In this document: in pieces, positions 24,850 through 33,361 of the stretch | How the letters are laid out: every line of letters begins with the position of its first letter | How positions within the stretch are numbered: position 1 is the stretch's first letter | NCBI RefSeq assembly: GCF_001907675.1 | Contig: NZ_MPNT01000001.1 | Span: 434,001 to 498,000 of the forward strand | DNA length: 64,000 bases | Direction: 5' to 3' | Source: Mycobacterium paraffinicum | GTDB taxonomy: Bacteria; Actinomycetota; Actinomycetes; Mycobacteriales; Mycobacteriaceae | Program-made: the position numbers and the translations under genes | The notes under the pieces: generated by a model | Databases searched by the model: none | Told to the model about the DNA's origin: nothing | What the model saw: the letters and a program-made list of their open reading frames with translations, nothing else

Positions 24850-26334
24850 ATGGCGATGACCCCTGGCGAGGCCGATTACTCCGACGTCATCATCGTCGGC
24901 GCCGGCATCTCCGGCATCGATGCGGCCTATCGGATCATGGAGCGCAACCCGCAGCTGAGCTACACCATCCTGGAGCGGCGCGCGCAGATCGGCGGCACGT
25001 GGGACCTGTTCCGCTATCCCGGTGTGCGCTCGGACAGCAGCATCTTCACGCTGTCCTTTCCGTTCGAGCCGTGGACCCGCAAGGAGGGCGTGGCCGACGG
25101 GGTGCACATCCGCGAGTACCTGGCCGCCACGGCGCGCAAGTACGGCATCGACCGCCACATCCGGTTCAACAGCCATGTCCGCTCGGCCGACTGGGATTCC
25201 TCGACCGACACCTGGACGGTCACCGTCGAGCAGGACGGCGCACCCAGGCACTACCGCGGCCGGTTCCTGTTCTTCGGCAGCGGCTACTACAACTACGACG
25301 AGGGGTACACCCCCGAGTTCCCGGGCATCGAGAAGTTCGGCGGCACCGTGGTGCATCCGCAGCACTGGCCGGAAGACCTGGACTACACCGGCAAGAAGAT
25401 CGTGGTGATCGGCAGCGGGGCCACCGCGGTCACGCTGCTTCCCTCGCTGTCGGATCGCGCCGCCAAGGTGACCATGCTGCAGCGCTCGCCCACCTATCTG
25501 ATCTCGGCGTCGAAATACGGCAAGGTCGCCGCCGTCGCGCGTAAAGTGCTGCCGCGCAGGCCCGCCCACCTGGTTGTCCGGCTGTATAGCGCGCTGACCG
25601 AGGCGGTGTTCTTCGCGTTGTCCCGCAAGGCGCCCGGGTTGGTGCGGTGGCTGCTGCGGCGCAAGGCGATCGCCAGCCTGCCGCCCGGCTACGACGTCGA
25701 CACCCACTTCAAACCGCGGTACAACCCGTGGGACCAGCGGATGTGCCTGATCCCCGACGCCGACCTGTACAACGCCATCAGCGTGGGCCGCGCCGAGGTG
25801 GTCACCGACCACATCGACCATTTCGACGCCACCGGCATCGCGCTCCAATCCGGCGGGCACCTCGACGCCGACATCGTCGTCACCGCCACCGGGCTGCAGC
25901 TGCAGGCCTTGGGCGGGACCGCGATCAGCCTGGACGGCAACGAGATCAAGACCAACGACCGCTTCGTCTACAAGGCGCACATGCTCGAGGACGTGCCCAA
26001 CCTGTTCTGGTGCGTCGGCTACACCAACGCGTCGTGGACGCTGCGCGCCGACATCACCGCAAGGGCGACGGCAAAGCTGCTGGCGTACATGGCCGCTCAC
26101 GGCTACACGCACGCCTACCCGCACCGCGGCAACGAGCCGATGACCGAGAAGCCGTCGTGGGACATCAACGCCGGCTACGTGCTGCGCTCGGTGCATGCCC
26201 TGCCGAAGTCGGGAACCAAGCGGCCGTGGAATGTGCGGCAGAACTACCTAGCCGACGCCATCGACTACCGCTTCGACCGCATCGAGGAGGCGATGGTGTT
26301 CGGCCGGGCATCCGACCGGGCACTCGCCGGGTGA
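24850..26334 (+). CDS. Flavin-containing Baeyer-Villiger-type monooxygenase (Rv0565c type)
   Basis: A 494-residue FAD/NADPH enzyme. It has an N-terminal FAD motif 'IIVGAGISGIDAAYRI', 'QIGGTWDLFRYPG', a BVMO-type fingerprint 'KFGGTVVHPQHWPED' and the NADPH motif 'IVVIGSGATAVTLLPSL'. The length matches the EthA-like group of mycobacteria, which oxygenates ketones and thioamide drugs. ATG 24850 follows YajQ by 24 bases, so they are probably co-transcribed, with gpsA 41 bases further on. The natural substrate is unknown. The equivalent in M. tuberculosis is Rv0565c as I recall. Confidence 0.85.
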   Translation: MAMTPGEADYSDVIIVGAGISGIDAAYRIMERNPQLSYTILERRAQIGGTWDLFRYPGVRSDSSIFTLSFPFEPWTRKEGVADGVHIREYLAATARKYGIDRHIRFNSHVRSADWDSSTDTWTVTVEQDGAPRHYRGRFLFFGSGYYNYDEGYTPEFPGIEKFGGTVVHPQHWPEDLDYTGKKIVVIGSGATAVTLLPSLSDRAAKVTMLQRSPTYLISASKYGKVAAVARKVLPRRPAHLVVRLYSALTEAVFFALSRKAPGLVRWLLRRKAIASLPPGYDVDTHFKPRYNPWDQRMCLIPDADLYNAISVGRAEVVTDHIDHFDATGIALQSGGHLDADIVVTATGLQLQALGGTAISLDGNEIKTNDRFVYKAHMLEDVPNLFWCVGYTNASWTLRADITARATAKLLAYMAAHGYTHAYPHRGNEPMTEKPSWDINAGYVLRSVHALPKSGTKRPWNVRQNYLADAIDYRFDRIEEAMVFGRASDRALAG

Positions 26335-26375
26335 ACTGCTTCTAAATCCTCGATGTCGGCAATACGCTGATCGTC

Positions 26376-27401
26376 ATGGCGGCAAAGATGCGCGAACCCA
26401 ACGTCGTTGTCCTCGGTGGCGGTTCCTGGGGAACCACGGTCGCGTCCATCTGTGCGCGCCGCGGACCGACGCTGCAGTGGGTGCGCTCGGAGGAGTCCGC
26501 GAAGGACATCAACGAAAACCATCGCAACAGCCGCTACCTCGGCGACGACGTGGTGCTCAGCGACACGTTGCGCGCCACCACCGACTTCGCCGAGGCGGCC
26601 AACTGCGCCGACGTCGTCGTCATGGGCGTTCCGTCCCACGGTTTTCGCGGCGTGCTGACCGAGCTGGCCAAGGAACTGCGGCCCTGGGTGCCGGTGGTGT
26701 CGCTCGTCAAGGGGCTCGAGCAGGGCACCAACATGCGGATGTCGCAGATCATCGAAGAGGTACTGCCCGGTCATCCGGCCGGCATCCTGGCGGGGCCCAA
26801 CATCGCCCGCGAGGTTGGCGAGGGTTACGCCGCCGCGGCGGTGCTGGCCATGCCCGACCAGCACCTGGCCACCCGGCTTTCCGGATTGTTCCGCACCCGG
26901 CGCTTCCGGGTGTACACCACCGACGATGTCATCGGGGTCGAGATGGCCGGGGCGCTGAAGAACGTCTACGCCATCTCCGTCGGGATGGGCTACTCGCTGG
27001 GCATCGGGGAGAACACCCGCGCGCTGGTGATCGCCCGCGCGCTGCGCGAGATGACGAAGCTCGGCGTGGCCCTGGGCGGCAACCCCGAGACCTTCCCGGG
27101 CCTGGCCGGCCTGGGTGACCTCATCGTCACCTGCACCAGCCAGCGCAGCCGCAATCGTCACGTCGGTGAACAACTCGGTGCGGGCAAGCCGATCGACGAG
27201 ATCATCGCCTCGATGAACCAGGTCGCCGAAGGGGTCAAGGCGGCCAGCGTGATCATGGAATTCGCCAACGAGTTCGGCCTGAGCATGCCGATCGCGCGTG
27301 AGGTCGACGCGGTGATCAACCACGGATCGAGCGTCGAGGAGGCCTACCGCGGGCTGATCGCCGAGGTTCCGGGCCACGAGGTCCACGGTTCGGGCTTCTG
27401 A
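26376..27401 (+). CDS. gpsA: NAD(P)-dependent glycerol-3-phosphate dehydrogenase
   Basis: A 341-residue enzyme making sn-glycerol 3-phosphate from dihydroxyacetone phosphate for phospholipid synthesis. It has the N-terminal Rossmann motif 'VVVLGGGSWGTTVASICARRG', 'SLVKGLEQG', 'AGPNIAREV', and the catalytic region 'MAGALKNVYAISVGMGYSLGIGENTRALVI', followed by 'GLGDLIVTCTSQRSRNRHVG'. Its length and motif order are normal. ATG 26376 fits the family start. It corresponds to the gene named gpdA1 in M. tuberculosis (Rv0564c) and sits in the same order after the monooxygenase. In this genome the next genes are a SulP transporter and a HicB gene before htpX. Confidence 0.92.
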   Translation: MAAKMREPNVVVLGGGSWGTTVASICARRGPTLQWVRSEESAKDINENHRNSRYLGDDVVLSDTLRATTDFAEAANCADVVVMGVPSHGFRGVLTELAKELRPWVPVVSLVKGLEQGTNMRMSQIIEEVLPGHPAGILAGPNIAREVGEGYAAAAVLAMPDQHLATRLSGLFRTRRFRVYTTDDVIGVEMAGALKNVYAISVGMGYSLGIGENTRALVIARALREMTKLGVALGGNPETFPGLAGLGDLIVTCTSQRSRNRHVGEQLGAGKPIDEIIASMNQVAEGVKAASVIMEFANEFGLSMPIAREVDAVINHGSSVEEAYRGLIAEVPGHEVHGSGF

Positions 27402-27647
27402 CGTGGCCGCCTGACACCGGGCAAATTCAAATCTTTGCATTCCATATGGGCCCGGCCCATCCGCTTGACCCTTGGTTTGCCAGCAAAATACCGTCGATGC
27501 AGCAGCCAGGGATTCCCGGCCGTGCCACTGTGGGTCCGGCCGGGTCGTAACCGTTTGTGCGCCAAGAGTTTACGCCGACGTAATACAGCGCAATATGGGG
27601 CGGATATCGGAACATCCCCCGCTAACACCTAACGAGGGAAGCGACCG

Positions 27648-29201
27648 ATGCAAAACATCGAAGAGCTCGGCAATCAACCTCACGATCAGACCACTAGCCC
27701 CCGAAAAGACCGCGTGCGGTCGATCATCCGCCACGACCTGCCTTCGTCGCTGGTCGTCTTCCTGGTCGCCCTCCCGTTGTCGTTGGGGATCGCGATCGCG
27801 TCCAACGCCCCGGTGCTGGCCGGCCTGATCGCCGCCATCGTGGGCGGCATCGTGGTCGGCGCCATCGGCGGCTCGCCGCTACAAGTCAGCGGCCCAGCGG
27901 CCGGGCTGACGGTGGTGGTGGCCGACTTGGTTTCCGACTTTGGTTGGGGCGTAACGTGTTTCATCACCGTGGCCGCGGGCGCCCTGCAGGTGCTGTTGGG
28001 GCTCAGCCGCGTCGCGCGGGCGGCGCTGGCGATCTCGCCGGTGGTCGTGCACGCCATGCTGGCCGGCATCGGCATCACGATCGCGCTGCAGCAGGCGCAC
28101 GTTCTGCTGGGCGGAAAATCCAAGAGCACGGCCTGGCACAACGTCATCGAGCTGCCGGGGCAGATCATCGACGCCCACCGTCCTGGGGTCCTCCTGGGCG
28201 CGCTGGTGATCGCCATCCTCGTCTGCTGGCGGTGGGTTCCCGCCAAGGTGCGCCGCGTTCCCGGCCCGCTGGTCGCGATCGTGGTCGTGACGGTGGTATC
28301 GGTCGTCTTTCCGTTCCATGTGCGCCGCATCGACCTCGACGGGTCGCCGCTGGACGCGTTGCAGCTGCCCGACATTCCGCACGACGGCTGGGGCGCGGTC
28401 GCGATCGGCGTGATCACCGTCGCGCTCATCGCCAGCGTCGAAAGCCTGCTGTCCGCGGTGTCGGTCGACCGGATGCACAACGGGCCACGCACCGACTTCA
28501 ACCGCGAGTTGGTCGGGCAGGGTGCCGCCAACATGGTGTCGGGCACCATCGGCGGCCTGCCCATCACCGGTGTCATCGTCCGCAGCTCGACCAACGTGAA
28601 CGCGGGCGCCAAGTCACGCGCCTCGGCGTTGCTGCACGGTGTGTGGATCCTGCTGTTCACCATCCCGTTCGCCGGACTGGTCGACGAAATACCCACCGCC
28701 GCACTCGCCGGGCTGCTCATCGTCATCGGCATCCAGCTGCTCAAGCCGGCCCACATCGAAACCGCGACGAAGCACGGCGATCTCGCCGTGTACGTCGTGA
28801 CAGCCGTCAGTGTCGTGTTCCTCAATCTGCTGCACGGGGTGCTGATCGGGCTCGCGCTGGCAATCGCGCTGACCGGTTGGCGGGTGATCCGGGCCAAGGC
28901 CGAGGCCAGGTCCGTCGACGGTGAGTGGCAGGTGCAGATCGAGGGTGCCGCGTGCACCTTCCTGGCACTCCCGCGGCTCACCCGGGTGCTGGCCTCCGTT
29001 CCCACCGGAACCGTTGTCACCGTGGATGTTTCGGTGCACTACCTGGACCACGCGGCGCATCAGACGATCAGCGACTGGCGGCACCAGCACGAGGCCAACG
29101 GGGGCACAGTGCATATCCGCGGAAGGTTCGAGACGGGCCACGCCCCCCGCAAGAATGCGGACGAGGTCATCGAACCCGAAAGGCCCGAAGCCGCAGCCTG
29201 A
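27648..29201 (+). CDS. SulP/SLC26-family anion transporter
   Basis: A 517-residue inner-membrane transporter with 10-12 helices. Typical SulP segments are 'LPSSLVVFLVALPLSLGIAIASNAPVLAGL'-like (interrupted here only by family variation), 'SPLQVSGPAAGLTVVV', 'NRELVGQGAANMVSGTIGGLPITG' and 'RSSTNVNAGAKSR'. The C-terminal 90 residues look like a degenerate STAS domain ('LPRLTRVLASVPTGTVVTVDVS'). Members move bicarbonate, sulfate or dicarboxylates; the BicA-like bicarbonate subgroup is the closest in feel, without proof. GAGGGAAG lies upstream of ATG 27648. The preceding 246 bases have no gene. It is absent from this position in M. tuberculosis as I recall, so it is an insertion between gpsA and htpX. 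Confidence 0.85.
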   Translation: MQNIEELGNQPHDQTTSPRKDRVRSIIRHDLPSSLVVFLVALPLSLGIAIASNAPVLAGLIAAIVGGIVVGAIGGSPLQVSGPAAGLTVVVADLVSDFGWGVTCFITVAAGALQVLLGLSRVARAALAISPVVVHAMLAGIGITIALQQAHVLLGGKSKSTAWHNVIELPGQIIDAHRPGVLLGALVIAILVCWRWVPAKVRRVPGPLVAIVVVTVVSVVFPFHVRRIDLDGSPLDALQLPDIPHDGWGAVAIGVITVALIASVESLLSAVSVDRMHNGPRTDFNRELVGQGAANMVSGTIGGLPITGVIVRSSTNVNAGAKSRASALLHGVWILLFTIPFAGLVDEIPTAALAGLLIVIGIQLLKPAHIETATKHGDLAVYVVTAVSVVFLNLLHGVLIGLALAIALTGWRVIRAKAEARSVDGEWQVQIEGAACTFLALPRLTRVLASVPTGTVVTVDVSVHYLDHAAHQTISDWRHQHEANGGTVHIRGRFETGHAPRKNADEVIEPERPEAAA

Positions 29202-29210
29202 TTGGCGTGC

Positions 29211-29567
29211 TCAATCCCAGCCGGAGAGCCCGAAAGTGCTGCTCGGGGCCCTCCCGCTGAGCTTCTGGACGATCCACTGGTTCATCGGCACACCCTGCTC
29301 GGTGGCTTCCAGCGCCAGGCGGCCATGCAACTCCGGCGAGGTTCTCACGAGGAATCTCCCGCTGTAGCGGCGCTGCGACAACGGTTCCGGTATGGAATCG
29401 CCGCAGGCGCGCAGGACCTCCACATGCTCGGCGACGGCCTCCTCGATGGCGGCCACCGCTTGGGGCGCGGTGGGCGCTTGGCGCCTCAGGTACGGCAATT
29501 CGACGCACACGCCCAGGTATTCGTCGTAGTCGGGCAACCACTGCGCTCGATAGGTGTAGTGGTCCAC
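29211..29567 (-). CDS. HicB-family antitoxin-like DNA-binding protein, without HicA
   Basis: A 118-residue protein. The N-terminal 60 residues ('YRAQWLPDYDEYLGVCVELPYL', then 'APQAVAAIEEAVAEHVEVL') match the degenerate RNase-H fold of HicB. The C-terminal 45 residues ('GRFLVRTSPELHGRLALEA' then 'VPMNQWIVQKLSG') form a ribbon-helix-helix DNA-binding motif. HicB normally neutralises and autoregulates the HicA toxin, but no HicA-like frame of about 60-80 residues is seen on either side. It starts at GTG 29567. Two matching dyads (29573 and 29656) lie immediately upstream and are probable operators. It may now be a stand-alone repressor. Confidence 0.75.
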   Translation of the reverse strand: MDHYTYRAQWLPDYDEYLGVCVELPYLRRQAPTAPQAVAAIEEAVAEHVEVLRACGDSIPEPLSQRRYSGRFLVRTSPELHGRLALEATEQGVPMNQWIVQKLSGRAPSSTFGLSGWD

Positions 29568-29572
29568 GCCCG

Positions 29573-29597
29573 ATTGATAGCACGAGTGATATCAAAT
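29573..29597. promoter_or_regulatory. HicB operator copy 1
   Basis: ATTGATA (29573-29579), 10-base spacer, TATCAAAT (29590-29597). It starts 6 bases upstream of the hicB GTG, so binding would cover the start of transcription or translation. Confidence 0.65.
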
Positions 29598-29655
29598 TTG
29601 GGAGTCACTCATCCCCAGGGACGGGCCTCTCTCCGGACCATATGGCTCCCGCCGA

Positions 29656-29681
29656 ATTTGATAGCGCGGGCGATATCAAAT
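29656..29681. promoter_or_regulatory. HicB operator copy 2
   Basis: ATTTGATA (29656-29663), 10-base spacer, TATCAAAT (29674-29681): a perfect 8-base dyad with the same spacing as copy 1, located 84 bases away (start to start 83) between hicB and htpX. Confidence 0.65.
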
Positions 29682-29726
29682 CCCGCGACGCGCTCATGCT
29701 TCGGCTGGCCGCACGCCATCGCCTCG

Positions 29727-30578
29727 CTAGCCCCGCGCCATCGCCTCCAGCCGGCGGATGCGGTCCTCGATGGGTGGGTGCGTAGAGAACAGCGACCCGA
29801 TGCGCTCGCCCGCGCGGAACGGGTTGGCGATCATCAAGTGCGCCTGGCTGGCCAGCTGCGGCTCCGGCGGCAGCGGGGCAATCTGGACGCCTCCCGAGAT
29901 CTTGCGCAGGGCCGACGCCAAAGCCAGAGGGTCGCCCGTCAACACCGCACCCGATTCGTCCGCCTGGTACTCACGCGACCGTGACACCGCCAATCGCACC
30001 ACGGTGGCGGCGATCGGGCCCAGGAACGAAACCAGCAGCAGCGCAGCGGGATTCTCGCCGTCCCGGTCGCCGCCGAAGAACATCGCCACGTAGGACAGCG
30101 CGGTGATGATCGACGCCATCGCGCCGGCGATGCAGGAGATGAGGATGTCGCGGTTGTAGACGTGGGACAGCTCGTGCCCCAGCACCGCGCGCAACTCGCG
30201 TTCGTTGAGGATCCCCAAAATGCCGCTGGTGCAACACACGGCGGCGTTGCGCGGGTTACGGCCGGTCGCGAATGCATTGGGCGCGTTGGTGTCGCTGATG
30301 TACAGCCGGGGCATCGGCTGGTGCGCGGCGGTGGCGAGCTCGCGCACGATCCGGTACATCACCGGCGCCTGCAGCTCGGATACCGGCTGTGCGTGCATGG
30401 CCCGCAGCGCCAGCTTGTCGCTGTTGTAGTAGGTGTAGACGTTCATGCCGATGGCGAACACCACCGCCAGGAACATCGCCGTCCTGCCGAACAGCGAGCC
30501 CACAAACACGATCAACGCGGACATACCGACCAACAGGGCGAAGGTCTTCAGCCTGTTGGCATGGGGATGCCAGGTCAT
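29727..30578 (-). CDS. htpX: Membrane zinc metalloprotease HtpX
   Basis: A 283-residue M48-family protease that degrades misfolded membrane proteins. Two N-terminal helices ('[19 protein letters not shown]', '[17 protein letters not shown]') are followed by the zinc site HEXXH in '[13 protein letters not shown]', two further helices, and the third zinc ligand Glu in '[11 protein letters not shown]'. The C-terminal '[13 protein letters not shown]' is a family hallmark. The length is normal. The reverse start ATG 30578 lies close to AGGAGGAC-type purines. It corresponds to Rv0563 and lies 72 bases downstream of grcC1 on the same strand. Confidence 0.93.
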   Translation of the reverse strand: MTWHPHANRLKTFALLVGMSALIVFVGSLFGRTAMFLAVVFAIGMNVYTYYNSDKLALRAMHAQPVSELQAPVMYRIVRELATAAHQPMPRLYISDTNAPNAFATGRNPRNAAVCCTSGILGILNERELRAVLGHELSHVYNRDILISCIAGAMASIITALSYVAMFFGGDRDGENPAALLLVSFLGPIAATVVRLAVSRSREYQADESGAVLTGDPLALASALRKISGGVQIAPLPPEPQLASQAHLMIANPFRAGERIGSLFSTHPPIEDRIRRLEAMARG

Positions 30579-30650
30579 CGGTGTCCTCCTTGGAGCATCA
30601 ACTATCGCTCATTGAACGCCTGAACCGGCGGCCAAGGTTCCCCCGACGCG

Positions 30651-31658
30651 CTAACCGTGCCGGCTGATGGTGTAGTCGACCAGCGTCTGCAGCGCGTGCC
30701 GGCCGGGGACGTCCGGCAAAAGGGCCAGCTCGTCGCGCGCCTGCGCCGCGTATTCGGCCAGCGTCTGCTTGGCCTTGGCCATCCCCGGGGACGCCCGCAA
30801 CAGCGCCAGCGCCTCGGCCACCGCCGCGTCGTCGTCGATGGGCCCGACCAGCAGCTCACGCAACCGCGCCGCATCGGGGCCGGGCTCGCGAAGCGCGTAG
30901 ACCATCGGCAGGGTGTGCACGCCCTCACGCACGTCGGTGCCGGGCAGCTTGCCGGACTCGTGCGAGTCGCTGTCGATGTCGATGATGTCGTCGGAGATCT
31001 GGAAGGCGGTGCCCACGATGCCGCCGAGCCGGCTGAGCCGCTCGACCTGCTCGGCGTCGGCGCCGGAGAACATGGCGCCGAACCGGCCCGCCGCGGCGAT
31101 CAGGCAGGCGGTCTTCTCGTAGACGACCTTGAGGTAGTGGTCGATGGGATCGACGCCCTCGGCGCTGCCGCGCCCCTCGCGCATCTGCCCGGTCACCAGC
31201 TGGGCGAACGTCTCGGCGATCAGCCGCACCGCCTCGGGCCCGAGCCGCGACACCAACCGCGACGCCGTGGCAAACAGGTAGTCCCCGGCCAGGATCGCGA
31301 CGTTGTTCCCCCAGCGCACGTTCGCGGTGGGCGCGCCGCGGCGCACCTCCGCCTCGTCCATCACGTCGTCGTGGTACAGCGTGGCCAGGTGCACCAGCTC
31401 GATCACCGAGCCGGCGATCGTCACCTCCTGCGCGTCGGGGTTCGGCCCGATCTGAGCGGACAGGACGGTGAACAGCGGCCGGAATCGCTTGCCGCCGGCC
31501 TTGAACAGGTGCGTCAGCGAGTCGGTCATCACCTCGTCGGCGCTGCGCAGCTCGGTGTCCATCAGCTGTTCGATCCGCCCGACACCGTCGCGCACCGTCG
31601 CGGCGAAGCCAGGGTCGCCGAAGTCGATGCCCGCCACCACCGTCGCCGGAGTACTCAC
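30651..31658 (-). CDS. grcC1: Polyprenyl diphosphate synthase (GrcC1)
   Basis: A 335-residue trans-prenyltransferase that elongates isoprenoid diphosphates, probably for the menaquinone side chain. Both Asp-rich motifs are present: 'TLYHDDVMDEAEVRRG' (first DDxxD) and 'QISDDIIDIDSD' (second DDxxD), along with 'GGKRFRPLF' near the N-terminus. I set the start at GTG 31658, which gives 'STPATVVAGIDFG'; the open frame continues far upstream antisense to menJ and should not be used. Only 15 bases separate it from the divergent menJ start. It corresponds to Rv0562. Confidence 0.9.
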   Translation of the reverse strand: MSTPATVVAGIDFGDPGFAATVRDGVGRIEQLMDTELRSADEVMTDSLTHLFKAGGKRFRPLFTVLSAQIGPNPDAQEVTIAGSVIELVHLATLYHDDVMDEAEVRRGAPTANVRWGNNVAILAGDYLFATASRLVSRLGPEAVRLIAETFAQLVTGQMREGRGSAEGVDPIDHYLKVVYEKTACLIAAAGRFGAMFSGADAEQVERLSRLGGIVGTAFQISDDIIDIDSDSHESGKLPGTDVREGVHTLPMVYALREPGPDAARLRELLVGPIDDDAAVAEALALLRASPGMAKAKQTLAEYAAQARDELALLPDVPGRHALQTLVDYTISRHG

Positions 31659-31673
31659 CCGACCAACATACTG

Positions 31674-32909
31674 GTGAGCGTGGAGACGAAAGCCGACCTG
31701 GTGGTCGTGGGCGCCGGCCCCGCCGGTTCGGCGGCGGCCGCGTGGGCAGCGCGGGCGGGCCACGACGTGCTGGTCATCGACTCCGCCAGCTTCCCCCGAG
31801 ACAAGGCGTGCGGTGACGGGCTGACGCCGCGCGCGGTCGCCGAATGCGAGCGGCTCGGCCTGGGCGAATGGCTGGACACCCGCATCCGGCATCGCGGCCT
31901 GCGGATGAGCGGGTTCGGCGGCCAGGTGGAGGTCGACTGGCCTGGCCCGTCGTTTCCGTCGACCGGCAGCGCGGTGGCCCGACTCGAGCTGGACGACCGG
32001 ATCCGCAAAGTCGCCGAGGAGTCCGGCGCGCGGATGATGTTGGGAACGAAAGCCGTTGCGGTGCACCACGACTCGTCTAGGCGGGTGGCGTCGCTGACGT
32101 TGGCCGACGGCACGGAGGTGGGTTGCCGGCAGTTGATCGTCGCCGATGGAGCGCGGTCTTCTTTGGGCCGCAAGCTGGGCCGGCGCTGGCATCAGGAGAC
32201 GGTGTACGGCGTCGCGGCCCGCGGGTATCTGGCCACCCCGCGTGCCGACGACCCGTGGCTGACGTCGCACCTGGAACTGCGTGGACCCGAGGGCCCCAAG
32301 GGCACAGTGCTGCCCGGCTACGGCTGGATCTTCCCGCTGGGCAACGGCGAGGTGAACATCGGCGTCGGGGCCTTGTCGACGTCGAAGCGGCCGGCCGACC
32401 TGGCGCTGCGGCCGCTCATCAACTACTACACCGATCTGCGCCGCGAGGAATGGGGCTTCGACGGGCCGCCGCGGGCGGTGTCGTCGGCGCTGTTGCCGAT
32501 GGGCGGCGCGGTGTCCGGGGTGGCGGGCCCCAATTGGGTGCTGATCGGCGACGCCGCCGCCTGCGTCAACCCCCTCAACGGGGAGGGCATCGACTACGGG
32601 ATGGAGACCGGGCGACTGGCCGCCGAGCTGCTGGAGAGCCGCGATCTGTCGCGGGTGTGGCCGTCGCTGCTGCAGCAGCACTACGGCCGGGGATTCTCCG
32701 TTGCCCGCAGGCTGGCGCTGTTGCTGACCTTTCAGCGCTTCCTGCCCGCGACGGGACCGATCGCGATGCGCTCCCCGACGCTGATGACGATCGCCGTGCG
32801 GGTGATGGCCAACCTGGTCACCGACGACGACGCCGACTGGGTCGCGCGGGCCTGGCGGGGCGGCGGCCGGCTGTCGCGGTTGATCGATCGCCGGGCGCCG
32901 TTCAGCTGA
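31674..32909 (+). CDS. menJ: Geranylgeranyl-reductase-family flavoprotein MenJ (menaquinone isoprene reductase)
   Basis: A 411-residue FAD enzyme, close along its whole length to what I recall of M. tuberculosis MenJ (Rv0561c), which saturates the beta isoprene unit of menaquinone-9. It has 'LVVVGAGPAGSAAAAWAARAG', 'FPRDKACGDGLTPRAV', 'LPGYGWIFPLGNGEVNIGVG' and 'LIGDAAACVNPLNGEGIDYG'. The start is GTG 31674 (residues V-S-V-E-T-K), aligned with the M. tuberculosis start; a large upstream extension of the frame is antisense to grcC1 and is rejected. MenJ and GrcC1 share a 15-base divergent promoter gap, which suits joint control of quinone tail length and saturation. The next M. tuberculosis gene, the Rv0560c methyltransferase, is not found here. 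Confidence 0.92.
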   Translation: MSVETKADLVVVGAGPAGSAAAAWAARAGHDVLVIDSASFPRDKACGDGLTPRAVAECERLGLGEWLDTRIRHRGLRMSGFGGQVEVDWPGPSFPSTGSAVARLELDDRIRKVAEESGARMMLGTKAVAVHHDSSRRVASLTLADGTEVGCRQLIVADGARSSLGRKLGRRWHQETVYGVAARGYLATPRADDPWLTSHLELRGPEGPKGTVLPGYGWIFPLGNGEVNIGVGALSTSKRPADLALRPLINYYTDLRREEWGFDGPPRAVSSALLPMGGAVSGVAGPNWVLIGDAAACVNPLNGEGIDYGMETGRLAAELLESRDLSRVWPSLLQQHYGRGFSVARRLALLLTFQRFLPATGPIAMRSPTLMTIAVRVMANLVTDDDADWVARAWRGGGRLSRLIDRRAPFS

Positions 32910-32987
32910 GCCCGCTGACCTGCACAAACGTTCATCCGGCCGGATTGGGGCCGTTGACATTTTTCCGCGCGCGCCCGGCGAGCGGTG

Positions 32988-33000
32988 TATAGTCCGGCTA
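32988..33000 (+). promoter_or_regulatory. -10 element (TATAGT) for a leaderless mRNA
   Basis: TATAGT at 32988-32993 lies 7 bases before ATG 33001, the spacing expected when transcription starts at the A of the start codon. No ribosome site precedes the ATG. TTGACA at 32954-32959 is too far away (28 bases) to be its -35. Confidence 0.55.
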
Positions 33001-33354
33001 ATGAAGGGAACGAAGCTGGCTACTATCGGCGGCCTGGCCGCCACCGCCATCGCGCTGGCCGCGCCGGCGTTGGCCTCGCCGCCGCCGTCGAACGACTACG
33101 ACGCCCCGTTCAAGAACACGGTCAACGGCTTCGGCATCTACCAGCCGCAGGACCAGCTCGCCTGGTTGGGCAAGATCACCTGCGACCGGATCGGCCGCGG
33201 CGTCGACGGCGACCCTTACAAGTCGGCGAACTTCATCCAGCACAACCTGCCGCGGGGTACCACCCAGGGCCAGGCGTTCCAGTTCCTCGGGGCCGCGGTG
33301 GACCACTACTGCCCCGACCAGGTCGGCTTCGTCCAGCGGGCCGGCGCCCACTAA
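33001..33354 (+). CDS. Secreted DUF732-type small protein (Rv0559c type)
   Basis: A 117-residue exported protein: Lys-rich N-terminus, hydrophobic core and an 'ALA|SPPPS'-like cleavage site near residue 26. The mature part ('NTVNGFGIYQPQDQLAWLGKITCDRIGRG', 20-residue windows of which match the DUF732 pattern) has two Cys, in 'ITCDRI' and 'DHYCPDQ', that probably form a disulfide. DUF732 proteins are abundant mycobacterial secreted proteins of unknown function. It sits between menJ and menG as Rv0559c does in M. tuberculosis. It appears to be translated from a leaderless mRNA. Confidence 0.8.
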   Translation: MKGTKLATIGGLAATAIALAAPALASPPPSNDYDAPFKNTVNGFGIYQPQDQLAWLGKITCDRIGRGVDGDPYKSANFIQHNLPRGTTQGQAFQFLGAAVDHYCPDQVGFVQRAGAH

Positions 33355-33361
33355 TCCGTTC

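Noticed and set aside
30657..31673. 750-codon plus-strand frame running into menJ
   Set aside because: The first third is antisense to grcC1 and has His/Arg/Pro-rich composition typical of a GC-rich shadow frame; menJ begins at GTG 31674 by similarity.
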